From Phenylobacterium sp. Root1290 (lineage in GTDB: Bacteria > Pseudomonadota > Alphaproteobacteria > Caulobacterales > Caulobacteraceae), in NCBI RefSeq assembly GCF_001425305.1, contig NZ_LMEE01000002.1, forward strand, positions 754,191-818,190: a DNA stretch of 64,000 bases, written 5' to 3'. Each line of letters opens with the position of its first letter. Positions within the stretch are counted from its first letter, which is position 1. A program made the position numbers and the translations under genes. This document shows, piece by piece, positions 30,999 to 39,056 of the stretch. The notes under the pieces were generated by a model, which searched no databases, had not been told where the DNA came from, and saw only the letters and a list, made by a program, of their open reading frames with translations.

Positions 30999-31857
30999 GG
31001 ATCGCTACCTGCTACGCTACTTCCTGGCCATTGTAGAGACAGGGAATTTCAGCCGCGCGGCGGCGCGGGAGAACGTCGCCCAGCCCACCTTGTCGGCCGG
31101 GATCGCCAAGCTGGAGGCCCAGCTGCAGGCGCGGCTGTTCGACCGCACCAACCGCAGAGTTCACTTAACCGAGGCCGGCAGCCGGCTGCTGGTGCATGCC
31201 CGGCGCATCGAGCACGAGTTCAATCTGGCCCAGGCGGCCGTGTCGGGCGTGGCGACCGCCGAACTGGTGCGGGTCGCTGTGCTGTCGACCATTCCCGCGG
31301 CCCTGATCGAGGAGATCCTGGCCCGGCGTCCGACCGGCGCCGAGCGCCTCGAACTGCTGGAAGGGTCGGAGCGCGAAGTCATCAGCCTGCTCGATCGCGG
31401 CCGCGTCGAGGTGGCGCTCACCACGATCAATCCGTCTACGGATCGTTTTGGCGCCGAGCGCCTGCACGAGGAGGGTTATGGCCTGGCCCTGCCCGCCGGC
31501 CACCGCCTGGCCGGCGCCGAGATGCTGGACGGCGAAGCCCTGGCCGACGAGGTGATGATGGTCCGCCGGCACTGCGAGGTGCTGGCCCAGACCAGCCGCT
31601 ATTTCACCGATCGCGGCGTGCGGCCGTTCTTCAGCTATCGCGGCGCGAGCGACGAGAAAGTGCTGGCCCTGGTCCGCGCGGGGCTCGGGATCACCGTCAT
31701 GCCCGACAGCTATCGCGATCCTGGGGTAGCCCGGGTCGGGCTCAGGGGCTTCACGCCCCGGCGAGTGCTCGGCATCTGTTATGCAGGCGACGTCGCCCGC
31801 CATCGGACCAGCGGCTTCGCCCAAGCCACGCGCGAGGTGTTCGGCGAAGCGAACTGA
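30997..31857 (+). CDS. LysR family transcriptional regulator
   Basis: This 286-aa one-component regulator has an N-terminal winged helix-turn-helix (residues 1-60, with TGNFSRAAARENVAQPTLS) and a linker helix. The substrate-binding domain follows from about residue 90 and includes VRAGLGITVMPD near the C-terminus. The ATG at 30997 gives the usual MDRYLLRYF start; an ATG at 30985 adds four residues. It is divergent from ivd-mccB-mccA. Leucine-operon regulators in other proteobacteria are usually MerR (LiuR) or TetR (LiuQ), so a LysR here would be a different solution. A role in that operon is inferred from position only. Confidence 0.93.
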   Translation: MDRYLLRYFLAIVETGNFSRAAARENVAQPTLSAGIAKLEAQLQARLFDRTNRRVHLTEAGSRLLVHARRIEHEFNLAQAAVSGVATAELVRVAVLSTIPAALIEEILARRPTGAERLELLEGSEREVISLLDRGRVEVALTTINPSTDRFGAERLHEEGYGLALPAGHRLAGAEMLDGEALADEVMMVRRHCEVLAQTSRYFTDRGVRPFFSYRGASDEKVLALVRAGLGITVMPDSYRDPGVARVGLRGFTPRRVLGICYAGDVARHRTSGFAQATREVFGEAN

Positions 31858-31961
31858 CCAGGGCCGGCGGACCCCGTGCATACTGGGGACGTATCAGGGA
31901 AACACCCGATGTCGGGAGAGCGGGTTGGAGTGCTTGGCTGGCCTACGGACCACGAGCATTC

Positions 31962-32345
31962 ATGACCTTGCCGCACACCCGCCCAAGACTGCCGAAAGAC
32001 CTTGGCACCCTGCGCACCGTCATGGCCGCCGACCGAACGCTGATGGCCTGGGTGCGCACGTCGCTGTCGATGCTGAGCTTCAGCTTCACCATCTACAAGT
32101 TCCTGGAGACCGCCGCGCAGCAGGACATCGTCGCCCGCTCGGACAGCCCGCAGCAGGTGGGACTGTTTCTGGCGGGCATGGGCACGTTCTCGATGGTGCT
32201 GGGAGTCGTCAGCTACTGGATGACCCTGAAGGACCTCCAGCGCGCGGAGGAGTTCCGACTGGGCCGACCGACGCTGGTCATCTCGGGGGTCATGATGCTG
32301 GCCGGCGTGGCCCTGTTCGTGGGCATCGCCGCCCGAGTGGTGTGA
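31962..32345 (+). CDS. DUF202 family membrane protein (YidH-like)
   Basis: This 127-aa protein has the DUF202 signature TVMAADRTLMAWVRTSLSML (about residues 20-39), followed by three hydrophobic segments near residues 35-50, 65-88 and 100-123. Family members are small inner-membrane proteins of unknown function. The ATG at 31962 is the first in-frame ATG after the LysR gene. The frame continues upstream, but that stretch shows no protein-like composition. Confidence 0.87.
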   Translation: MTLPHTRPRLPKDLGTLRTVMAADRTLMAWVRTSLSMLSFSFTIYKFLETAAQQDIVARSDSPQQVGLFLAGMGTFSMVLGVVSYWMTLKDLQRAEEFRLGRPTLVISGVMMLAGVALFVGIAARVV

Positions 32346-32464
32346 CCTAGCCCTCGGGGACCGGACCGACCAGCGCGCCGCCGCCCCCGGAGGAAGGCGG
32401 CGGCGGCGCGGTCGCGCAGGCGGACATGACTACGCCTGCGAAACTCGAGACGCACAGGATCGCG

Positions 32465-33043
32465 TTACTGCCAACGCGAGCAGAGCACGTCGGCGAGATA
32501 GATCCTGCCGCCGACCGTCTGGGCCGCTCCGTTCCTGGAGCTGGCGTAGCCGATCGACCTGCAGAAGTTCTCGGACTCGCGGGTGATGCAGGCGGCGCTG
32601 CCGCCCTCGCGGTCACAGACATTGACGCGGCGGCCACGGACTTCAGGCGCCGGGAAGAATTCGGCCGCCATCCCCTTCAGCGACTGTCCACCGCCGCCGC
32701 CTGATCCGCCGCCGCCGCCACCATGCGAGGCGGACCGGATCGAACGCACGCCGCTGACGCCGAGCTGAGTCTGGAGATTGGCGCTGGAACCGGCGAGCAC
32801 CGTGCAGCGCCCGCGGAAATTGGGCAGCTCGCAGACCTCCCATGAACTGCCGCCGCCCATCCGGATGCTGCGCGGCGACCAGGTGGCCGGGATCACCGGC
32901 ATGTCGCGCACCACGGTCAGCGTGCGGCCCTGGAAATTCGTCGCCGAGAAGAGCTGGGCGTTGGGGGCCATGCGATCCTGCGCATGGGCCGGCGCCGACA
33001 GGGCCAGCAGCGCGGCCGAAGCCAGGATGATCCGAGACAGCAT
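32465..33043 (-). CDS. Secreted beta/gamma-crystallin domain protein
   Basis: This 192-aa exported protein has a signal peptide over residues 1-21 (MLSRIILASAALLALSAPAHA). Two Greek-key motifs follow: AQLFSATNFQGRTLTVV (about residue 29) and WEVCELPNFRGRCTVLAG (about 68), each with the aromatic-x-F-x-G pattern of beta/gamma-crystallins. A poly-Gly/Ser linker (about residues 108-120) leads to a C-terminal domain with four cysteines (VCDREGG, ACITRES, FCRSIGY, VLCSRW). GGGAGG precedes the start. Bacterial members often bind calcium and stabilise envelopes. The role here is unknown. Confidence 0.85.
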   Translation of the reverse strand: MLSRIILASAALLALSAPAHAQDRMAPNAQLFSATNFQGRTLTVVRDMPVIPATWSPRSIRMGGGSSWEVCELPNFRGRCTVLAGSSANLQTQLGVSGVRSIRSASHGGGGGGSGGGGGQSLKGMAAEFFPAPEVRGRRVNVCDREGGSAACITRESENFCRSIGYASSRNGAAQTVGGRIYLADVLCSRWQ

Positions 33044-33146
33044 GACGTCCTCCCAAGACCGCGTCGAAGCAGATAATGGTCAAGCGAAGCCGTAGTTCCC
33101 GACGGCATCGACGCCCGTGCGATCCCGCTCGGCAGGCGCCGCCGAT

Positions 33147-33674
33147 CTAGCGGACCTTAAGTTCTGCGATGTTCGCGGTCATGTAGCGCGCGTCCTCGCC
33201 GTAGCCGGCGACCTTGGTGCGCAGAGGCTCGGCCAGATCGTCGACCGGTGAGTAGCCGAGCTTCTCCCAGAAGCGCCACGCGCCCTGGACCGCGACCAGG
33301 TCCCCACGCACCAGGCCGGCGCCGAGCGCGGCGTCCGCGGCCGAGGCGACCAGCGCACGACCGAGGCCCAGGCCACGCGCGGCCGGACCGATGGCGAGAT
33401 CGTGGATGAACCAGTTGTCTGTGGCCGGCGGCGCACTCAGCGTCGTGCCGATCGGCGGCGGGCTGGCCGCGGGCCAGGGGTGGCTGAGAATGTAGGCGAG
33501 CAGCTCCTCGCCCTCGAACGCGGCCCAGCACAGCGCCGGCGCCACGGTCAGGCGGCTGGCCAGAATGTCCTGCGGTTCGTGGAACAGCGGTGCGAAGGCG
33601 ACCGTCTGCAACGCCGCCACTTTCGGCATGTCGGCAGGGGTCAGTGGGCGCAGGGAGGCTCGCGTACTGGTCAT
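33147..33674 (-). CDS. GNAT family N-acetyltransferase
   Basis: This 175-aa GNAT protein has SLRPLTPADMPKVAALQ at the N-terminus, and WFIHDLAIGPAARGLGLGRAL at about residue 88 forms the beta4 strand and the acetyl-CoA loop (R-G-L-G-L-G). A C-terminal FWEKLGYSPVDD is motif B. The substrate is unknown. Its start is 38 bases from the divergent fghA gene, so they share a promoter region, but no functional link is evident. Confidence 0.88.
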   Translation of the reverse strand: MTSTRASLRPLTPADMPKVAALQTVAFAPLFHEPQDILASRLTVAPALCWAAFEGEELLAYILSHPWPAASPPPIGTTLSAPPATDNWFIHDLAIGPAARGLGLGRALVASAADAALGAGLVRGDLVAVQGAWRFWEKLGYSPVDDLAEPLRTKVAGYGEDARYMTANIAELKVR

Positions 33675-33712
33675 ATCAGGGCTTATAGACCCAGGTCAGT
33701 CAGGAGATCCCC

Positions 33713-34546
33713 ATGCCGGTCGAAATTCTTCAGCAGCACAAGGTGCACGGCGGGACGCTGAGCTATGTCCGCCATCAGAGCGCGGCGACCGGCACGGCTA
33801 TGCGGTTCTCGGTCTTCGTTCCGGGCGAGGCGACCGGTCCGGTCCCCTACCTGATCTGGCTGTCGGGCCTGACCTGCACCGAGGACAACTTCACCACCAA
33901 GGCCGGCGCCTACGCCCATGCGGCCGAGGCCGGGGTGGCGATCGTCGCCCCCGACACCAGCCCGCGCGGCGAGGGCGTGGCCGACGACCCGGCCTATGAC
34001 CTCGGCCAGGGCGCGGGCTTCTATGTCGACGCCACCCAGGCGCCGTGGGCGCCGCACTTCCGCATGGAAACCTATGTCACCGCCGACCTCATCGCCGCGG
34101 CGGAGGCGGCCTTCCCGCTGGACGGCGGCCGGCGCGGGGTGTTCGGACACTCGATGGGCGGGCACGGCGCGCTGACCCTGGCGCTGCGCCATCCGGAGCT
34201 TTTCAAGACGGTCTCCGCCTTCGCGCCCATCGCCTCCCCGACCCGCTGCCCGTGGGGGCGCAAGGCGCTGGGCGCCTATCTCGGCGAGGACGAAGCGGCC
34301 TGGGCGGCGCACGACTCGACGCTGCTGATCGCGAGCGGCAAGGCGCGCGGCCGGGAGATCCTGGTCGATCAGGGCGGCGGCGACAATTTCCTGGTCGAGC
34401 AATTGAAGCCGGAGCTGCTGGAGGCGGCCGCCGCCGAGGGCGGCGCAGCCCTGACCCTGCGGATGCAGGAGAGCTACGACCACTCCTACTTCTTCATCAC
34501 CAGCTTCGTCGGCGATCACGTCGCCTGGCACGCCGCAAGGTTGTAG
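33713..34546 (+). CDS. fghA: S-formylglutathione hydrolase
   Basis: This 277-aa esterase-D family enzyme hydrolyses S-formylglutathione to formate and glutathione, completing the detoxification begun by frmA at 23439. The nucleophile elbow GHSMGGHG holds Ser147. The oxyanion region is LSGLTCTEDNF near residue 51, and the histidine lies in ESYDHSYFFI near the C-terminus. The length matches the family. In many bacteria the two genes are adjacent; here they are 9 kb apart on the same strand. Confidence 0.95.
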   Translation: MPVEILQQHKVHGGTLSYVRHQSAATGTAMRFSVFVPGEATGPVPYLIWLSGLTCTEDNFTTKAGAYAHAAEAGVAIVAPDTSPRGEGVADDPAYDLGQGAGFYVDATQAPWAPHFRMETYVTADLIAAAEAAFPLDGGRRGVFGHSMGGHGALTLALRHPELFKTVSAFAPIASPTRCPWGRKALGAYLGEDEAAWAAHDSTLLIASGKARGREILVDQGGGDNFLVEQLKPELLEAAAAEGGAALTLRMQESYDHSYFFITSFVGDHVAWHAARL

Positions 34547-34591
34547 GCCCGACAATCACACCACCGGCTCACTTGTGGCGGGCGGCGGCGC

Positions 34592-35458
34592 ATGGTGTCG
34601 TTCACCATGATTCCAAAGTCCGCTTCGTCGGAACGATGGCTGATCACCGGGGCGACGGGCCTGATCGGCGGCGCTGTCTGCGCGGGCCTGGTCGACGCCG
34701 CGCCGCTGCGCCTGTCCCTGAGCGGCGCACAGGCAAGCCTTGCGCATGACCTGACAAACGCGGCCGCCCTGCCCGCCCTGCTGGACGCGATCTCACCCCA
34801 GCGGGTCATGCATCTGGCGGCGATCTCCAAGCCCGACCGCGTGGAGCGCGAACCCGAGCACGCGCGCCGGCTGAATGTCGCGGCGAGCGCGGCGATCGCC
34901 GAGTGGTGCCGCACGCGCGGCAAGAGTCTGATCTTCACCTCCACCGACCAGGTCTTCGACGGCGAGAAGGGTCAGCCCTATCTGGAGACCGACACGCCGC
35001 GACCGACCACCGCCTATGGTGCGATGAAGCTGCAGGCCGAGGCCGCGGTGCTGGCCGCCGGCGGCGGCGTGGCGCGGCTGGGTTGGGTGCTGAACGACCT
35101 GCCTGGCGGACGCCCGGACTTCCTGCAGATCGCCCTGGAGCGGCTGGCGAACGGCGAGCGGGTGCGCGCCGTGGACGACGAGCGCCGCACGACCCTGACC
35201 GCCAGCGCCGCGGCGCAGGCGCTGATCGCACTGGCGGGCGCCGATTTCGCAGGGCTGGTCCACCTGGACGGCGGGCGCGACGCCACGCCGTTCGAGCTCA
35301 TCGCCGAGACCGCGAAGGCGCGCGGGGTCGCGACATCCGGGCTTGAACCGATTTCGCGCCGGACGCTGTCGCCCGCGGGCCGACCCGGCGACGTGCGGCT
35401 GCGCTCAGGCCGGGAGCCAGCGAGGCAGTCCGCACGCGCCTTGAGCGCGACAGGCTGA
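34592..35458 (+). CDS. RmlD-like NAD(P)-dependent sugar-nucleotide reductase
   Basis: This 288-aa extended short-chain dehydrogenase of the RmlD/MAT2B type has WLITGATGLIGGAVC (Rossmann loop, about residue 16), MHLAAISKPD, STDQVFDGEKG, and the active-site pair Tyr-x3-Lys in TAYGAMKLQAE. It is shorter at the C-terminus than dTDP-4-dehydrorhamnose reductases, and no other dTDP-sugar genes are nearby, so the substrate is open. The start could be the ATG at 34607; neither has a clear ribosome binding site. It is convergent with the dienelactone hydrolase gene. Confidence 0.8.
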   Translation: MVSFTMIPKSASSERWLITGATGLIGGAVCAGLVDAAPLRLSLSGAQASLAHDLTNAAALPALLDAISPQRVMHLAAISKPDRVEREPEHARRLNVAASAAIAEWCRTRGKSLIFTSTDQVFDGEKGQPYLETDTPRPTTAYGAMKLQAEAAVLAAGGGVARLGWVLNDLPGGRPDFLQIALERLANGERVRAVDDERRTTLTASAAAQALIALAGADFAGLVHLDGGRDATPFELIAETAKARGVATSGLEPISRRTLSPAGRPGDVRLRSGREPARQSARALSATG

Positions 35459-35465
35459 AGCGGCG

Positions 35466-36329
35466 CTAGAGCGCCCGCTTGTAGAGGTCGAGCAACTCGG
35501 CCCAGGCCTTCTCCGCCGCCGGCTCGTTGTAGACCTGGCTGCCCTTGACCGTCCAACCGTGGGCGGCGCCTTCGTAGACCTCGACACGGTTCTTCAGCTT
35601 GGCGGCGTCGAGCGCGCCCTTGACCTTCTCCTTGGCGGCGGGATCCTGCTTGTCGTCGTTGTCGGCGACCAGGACCATGTACTCGGCCTGGGTCTTGGGC
35701 AGCACCAGGTGCGGGCTGGTTGGAGCGTCGGTGAAGAGGCCGCCGCCGTGGAAGCTGGCCACCGCGCCCACGCGGCCGGGAACCGCGCCGGCCGTGCGGA
35801 AGGCCAGCGGACCGCCCATGCAGTAGCCCTGGGTCCCGACCTTCTTGTTCTTGTCGGTCTGCGGCTGGGCGTCGAGGTAGGCGAGATAGGCGACGGCGTC
35901 GCGGTCGGTCCCTTCCGGCGTCACGCTGGCGCGCAGCGGCGCCAGCTTGGCGCGGTCGTCGGCGTTGGCGAAGTTGAACCCGCCATCGACCACTGGCGCC
36001 TTCTTGACCCGATAGTAGAGGTTGGGAACCAGCACCACGTAGCCGGACGCGGCCAGGCGCTTGCCCATCTCGCGGAACACCGGGCGCAGGCTGACGACGT
36101 CAGGCCAGAGCAGCACGGCGGGCCAGGAGCCCTTGCCCTCGGGATAGTAGAGCGCTGCGTCGGCGACACCGTCCGGCGTCTTGATCTCGACGTCCTTCTC
36201 GACGACCGGAACCGCCGCGTGCGCGCTGGCCGCCGTCAGGCCGGCCGCAGCGACTGTCATCAGGCCGAACGTACGGCGCGAAACGGTGGGGTCTTCGATC
36301 AGGCCCTGGTGGATATCGTCGTCGCACAT
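35466..36329 (-). CDS. Tat-exported dienelactone hydrolase family protein
   Basis: This 287-aa alpha/beta hydrolase is of the dienelactone hydrolase family. A twin-arginine signal (VSRRTFGLM at residue about 16, then a hydrophobic run to AHAA) predicts export of the folded enzyme. The nucleophile is a cysteine, Cys170 in GYCMGG, as in true dienelactone hydrolases; Asp lies in ADNDDKQDP and His in AAHGWT. GGGAGGTGA precedes the ATG at 36329. It lies 76 bases after the hemerythrin gene on the same strand. The substrate is unknown. Confidence 0.9.
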   Translation of the reverse strand: MCDDDIHQGLIEDPTVSRRTFGLMTVAAAGLTAASAHAAVPVVEKDVEIKTPDGVADAALYYPEGKGSWPAVLLWPDVVSLRPVFREMGKRLAASGYVVLVPNLYYRVKKAPVVDGGFNFANADDRAKLAPLRASVTPEGTDRDAVAYLAYLDAQPQTDKNKKVGTQGYCMGGPLAFRTAGAVPGRVGAVASFHGGGLFTDAPTSPHLVLPKTQAEYMVLVADNDDKQDPAAKEKVKGALDAAKLKNRVEVYEGAAHGWTVKGSQVYNEPAAEKAWAELLDLYKRAL

Positions 36330-36405
36330 GGCGTCACCTCCCTTTTTTCCAGCCCATGGAGCGCAGCATTTGTTGCGCGGATGTGTCGGAGAGGGAAGCG
36401 CCGCC

Positions 36406-37095
36406 TCAGGCGGCCAGGCCCAGCCGCTGCAGTTCGGCGAAATCGGACAGAGGCAGGGTCGGCCGCGCGGCGTGCTCGATGACCGCCGCATAGGCCTGGG
36501 GCGGGGCTCCCGCCTTCATGCCGGTCAGCAGGCCCGTGCGCTCGGCCGGGTTCATGGCGGGAAGCATCATGCGCATCGTCGCGATGGTCTCCTCGGGCGA
36601 CAGCGAGGCGATGATCGCCTGTTCGATGGCCATGAGCTCATCGTCGCTGAACAGGGCGCAGAGCAGCGGCCAGGTCACCGTCTCTTCGTGCAGCATGTGC
36701 AGGAAGTCCTCGGCCACGTAGGCGCTGAACTCCAGATAGAGGAGACGGCCGAGCCCCGGACGGTCGGCGCGTTCGCCATGCTCCAGGCGGGCGATGGCGG
36801 CGGTCAGGGCCGCAAAGCGGGCGCGGTGGTGCTCGTGCTGCTCGCCCAGTTCCGCGACGGCGTCCGGCGCGCGGGCGGTCAAGGCCGCATGGATATGGTC
36901 CTCCTCGTGCGTCAGGTGCTGGGCGGCCATCTCCAGATGCGCCCGCAGGTCGTCGAGCAGCGGGCGCAGGTCGGCGCCGTAGTCGGCCGCGCCGAGGCGC
37001 GTCGCCATGGCGCCGTGCGCGCGGCGCAGCCCCTTGTGGACCGGGCCGTAGATGTCCCAACGGCGCGCGGCGGAAAGGGTGAGAAGGTCGGTCAT
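36406..37095 (-). CDS. Hemerythrin HHE domain protein
   Basis: This 229-aa all-helical protein carries the iron ligands of a hemerythrin-like domain: VHKGLRRAHG near residue 18, HLTHEEDHIH near 58, EQHEHHRARF near 82 and DFLHMLHEE near 123, then a helical extension. Such domains carry a di-iron site for O2, NO or redox sensing. The start at 37095 is preferred; upstream codons are low-complexity. It diverges from a PNPOx-like/GAF gene pair across a promoter region with CCTAA direct repeats, which suggests joint control. Confidence 0.88.
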   Translation of the reverse strand: MTDLLTLSAARRWDIYGPVHKGLRRAHGAMATRLGAADYGADLRPLLDDLRAHLEMAAQHLTHEEDHIHAALTARAPDAVAELGEQHEHHRARFAALTAAIARLEHGERADRPGLGRLLYLEFSAYVAEDFLHMLHEETVTWPLLCALFSDDELMAIEQAIIASLSPEETIATMRMMLPAMNPAERTGLLTGMKAGAPPQAYAAVIEHAARPTLPLSDFAELQRLGLAA

Positions 37096-37174
37096 GGAGC
37101 GCCTCGTGGCTAGGCCGCCTGGAGGCGGCGCGACGGCTGTTGGCGCTCTCCTAGGCCCGGCTCGCGGGCGCCTC

Positions 37175-37212
37175 ATCCTAAATGGTTCCTAAGCGGCGAA
37201 CGCCGTTCCTAA
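37175..37212. promoter_or_regulatory. Spaced direct repeats between hemerythrin and GAF-regulator genes
   Basis: TTCCTAA occurs at 37086+100 (37186-37192) and 37206-37212, 20 bases apart, with a third related ATCCTAA at 37175-37181, 11 bases before. On the other strand the longer shared unit is TTAGGAAC. Spacing of about one and two helical turns is typical of operator arrays. Confidence 0.5.
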
Positions 37213-37254
37213 AACATCGCTATCGAGCTAGTTTTCCCGCCAGGGGAACCTGGC

Positions 37255-37728
37255 GTGATCGATGCGGAACTGACGGCCCTGTTGCGGGAGCCGGTGATGA
37301 TGGTGTTCGCGGCCAGGAGCGCCGCGGGCCTGCCGGCGCTGGGGCGGGCGCTGGGCGCGCGCCCGTCGCCGGGCGGCGAGACCTTGGACATCTTCACCCC
37401 CGCGGCCCAGTGGGGCGAGGCGCTGAGCGGGCTGGTTCCCGGCGCGCCGCTGGCCTTCACCTTCGTCCAGCCGGCCGACTATCGGACGTTCCAGTTGAAG
37501 GGCGAGCTGGTCTCGATCGCGTCGGCAGGCCCCGAGGACATCGCCGCCGCCGACCGCTATGCGGCTCAGGTCTCGCAGGCGCTCGCGGCGCTGGGCGTCC
37601 AGCCGCAGCAGATGGCCCACTGGCTGGGGCGAGGCGACCTGATGACCCTGCGCCTGGCGCCGACCATGGCCTTCAGCCAGACGCCGGGACCGCACGCCGG
37701 CGAGCGCCTGCCGGACCGCGACGCATGA
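37255..37728 (+). CDS. PNPOx-like split-barrel protein
   Basis: This 157-aa protein appears to adopt the FMN-binding split-barrel fold: residues about 3-110 carry a strand pattern such as ELTALLREPVMMVFAARSA, TLDIFTPAAQ and LAFTFVQPADYRTFQLKGE. A helical tail follows. GTG start with AGGGGAA upstream. Its TGA overlaps the ATG of the next gene (ATGA), so the two products are made together. Function is inferred by fold only; it may bind flavin or a related cofactor and act as partner of the PNPOx-GAF protein. Confidence 0.7.
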   Translation: MIDAELTALLREPVMMVFAARSAAGLPALGRALGARPSPGGETLDIFTPAAQWGEALSGLVPGAPLAFTFVQPADYRTFQLKGELVSIASAGPEDIAAADRYAAQVSQALAALGVQPQQMAHWLGRGDLMTLRLAPTMAFSQTPGPHAGERLPDRDA

Positions 37729-39056
37729 AGGTCGCCCTGGCCGGCATCCGCGACTGCTTCGAGGGGGTGATCCCGTCGATCATCGCCACCCTGGACGCCG
37801 CCGGCCTGCCGAACGTCTCATACCTGTCGCAGGTCTACCTGGTGGACGACGAGCACGTGGCGCTGTCGAACCAGTTCTTCTCCAAGACCGCGGCCAATGT
37901 CGCGGCGACCGGCCGGGCGCATGTGCTGGTGGTCAGCGGTCGGACCGGCGAGCAGTTCGCGCTCGACGTCGAGCACCGGGCCTCGCTGACCGAGGGGCCG
38001 GTGTTCGCCAAGATGTCCGCGCAGTTGACCGCCATCAGTTCGCAGCATGGCGTCGGCGAGGCGATGGTGCTGCGCAGCGCCGAGCTCTACCGGGTGCGAG
38101 ACTGCCGGGCGATCCCCGGGCCCTCGACGCAAGCGCCCGCGACGGCCGACGCGCAGGACCGCCTGGCCCTGGCCGCCAAGGTCGCCGCGGCCATCGCCGC
38201 CCAATCGGACGCCGAGGCGATGATCGACGCCGCGATCGACGGGCTGGAGGGCGCGTTCGGCTTCGCCAACGCCATGCTGCTGACGCTCGACGATGACGGC
38301 GGGCGGCTGACGACGATCGCCAGCCGCGGCTACGCCCAGGGCGGCGCGGGGTCCGAGGTGGCGCTCGGCGAGGGGGCCATCGGCATCGCGGCGGCCAGCG
38401 GGCAGGCGGTGCGGCTGAGCGACCTGAGCCGCGGCCGGCGCATGGCGGCGGCGGTGAGGGCCGGCTCGGCGCCGGGCGCCGAACGCTCCGTCCCCCTGCC
38501 CGGCCTGGACGCGCCGCAGAGCCAGCTGGCCGCGCCGATGGTCAGCCGCGGAAAGGTGCAGGGGGTGCTGTTCGCGGAGTCGGCCGAGCGCTTCAGGTTC
38601 GGGCCGGCGGACGAGGAGGCCCTGGTCCTGATCGGCGGCCAGCTCGCCGCCAGCCTGCGCCTGGCCGAGCTTGAGGCGCGCGAGGCCGGGGTCGCCGCCG
38701 CCAAGGCCGAGCCGGCGCCGCTGGGCGCGGACGTGCGAGTGAAGTACTTCGTCCACGACGACAGCCTGTTCCTGGACGACGCCTATCTGATCAAGGGCGT
38801 GCCCGGGCGGCTGCTGTTCCACTTCCTGCGGGTGTTCGCCGAGACCGGCCGCCGCGACTTCACCAATCGCGAGATCCGGCTGGAGACCGCGCTCAGATTG
38901 CCCGAGCTGAAGGACAACCTGGAAACCCGGCTGATCCTGCTGCGGCGGCGACTGGACGAAAAGGGCGCTCCGATCCGCCTGGCGCGGCCGGGCCGCGGCC
39001 AGATCAGGCTCGAGGTCGACGGCTTGCCGAGGCTCGAGATCGTCGAGCCGGGCTGA
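37725..39056 (+). CDS. PNPOx-GAF-winged-helix fusion protein
   Basis: This 443-aa protein has three parts. Residues 1-135 are a second split-barrel (AGLPNVSYLSQVYLVDDEHVA, then LDVEHRASLTEGPVF). Residues about 145-310 are a GAF domain (AEAMIDAAIDGLEGAFGFAN, LGEGAIGIAAASGQ, QLAAPMVSRGKVQGVLF). Residues about 335-440 resemble an OmpR-type winged helix (LFLDDAYLIKGVPGRLLFHF, then LETRLILLRRRLDEKG). The set reads as a one-component sensor-regulator with two ligand modules. It is coupled to the preceding split-barrel gene and divergent from hemerythrin. Confidence 0.75.
   Translation: MKVALAGIRDCFEGVIPSIIATLDAAGLPNVSYLSQVYLVDDEHVALSNQFFSKTAANVAATGRAHVLVVSGRTGEQFALDVEHRASLTEGPVFAKMSAQLTAISSQHGVGEAMVLRSAELYRVRDCRAIPGPSTQAPATADAQDRLALAAKVAAAIAAQSDAEAMIDAAIDGLEGAFGFANAMLLTLDDDGGRLTTIASRGYAQGGAGSEVALGEGAIGIAAASGQAVRLSDLSRGRRMAAAVRAGSAPGAERSVPLPGLDAPQSQLAAPMVSRGKVQGVLFAESAERFRFGPADEEALVLIGGQLAASLRLAELEAREAGVAAAKAEPAPLGADVRVKYFVHDDSLFLDDAYLIKGVPGRLLFHFLRVFAETGRRDFTNREIRLETALRLPELKDNLETRLILLRRRLDEKGAPIRLARPGRGQIRLEVDGLPRLEIVEPG

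Noticed and set aside
32347..32464. Lipoprotein-like tail on the minus strand (a SAC motif followed by a Pro/Gly-rich end)
   Set aside because: The in-frame upstream part has no ATG, GTG or TTG at a suitable place, and the would-be signal lacks positive charge. It may be a decayed lipoprotein gene, but it cannot be supported as a CDS.
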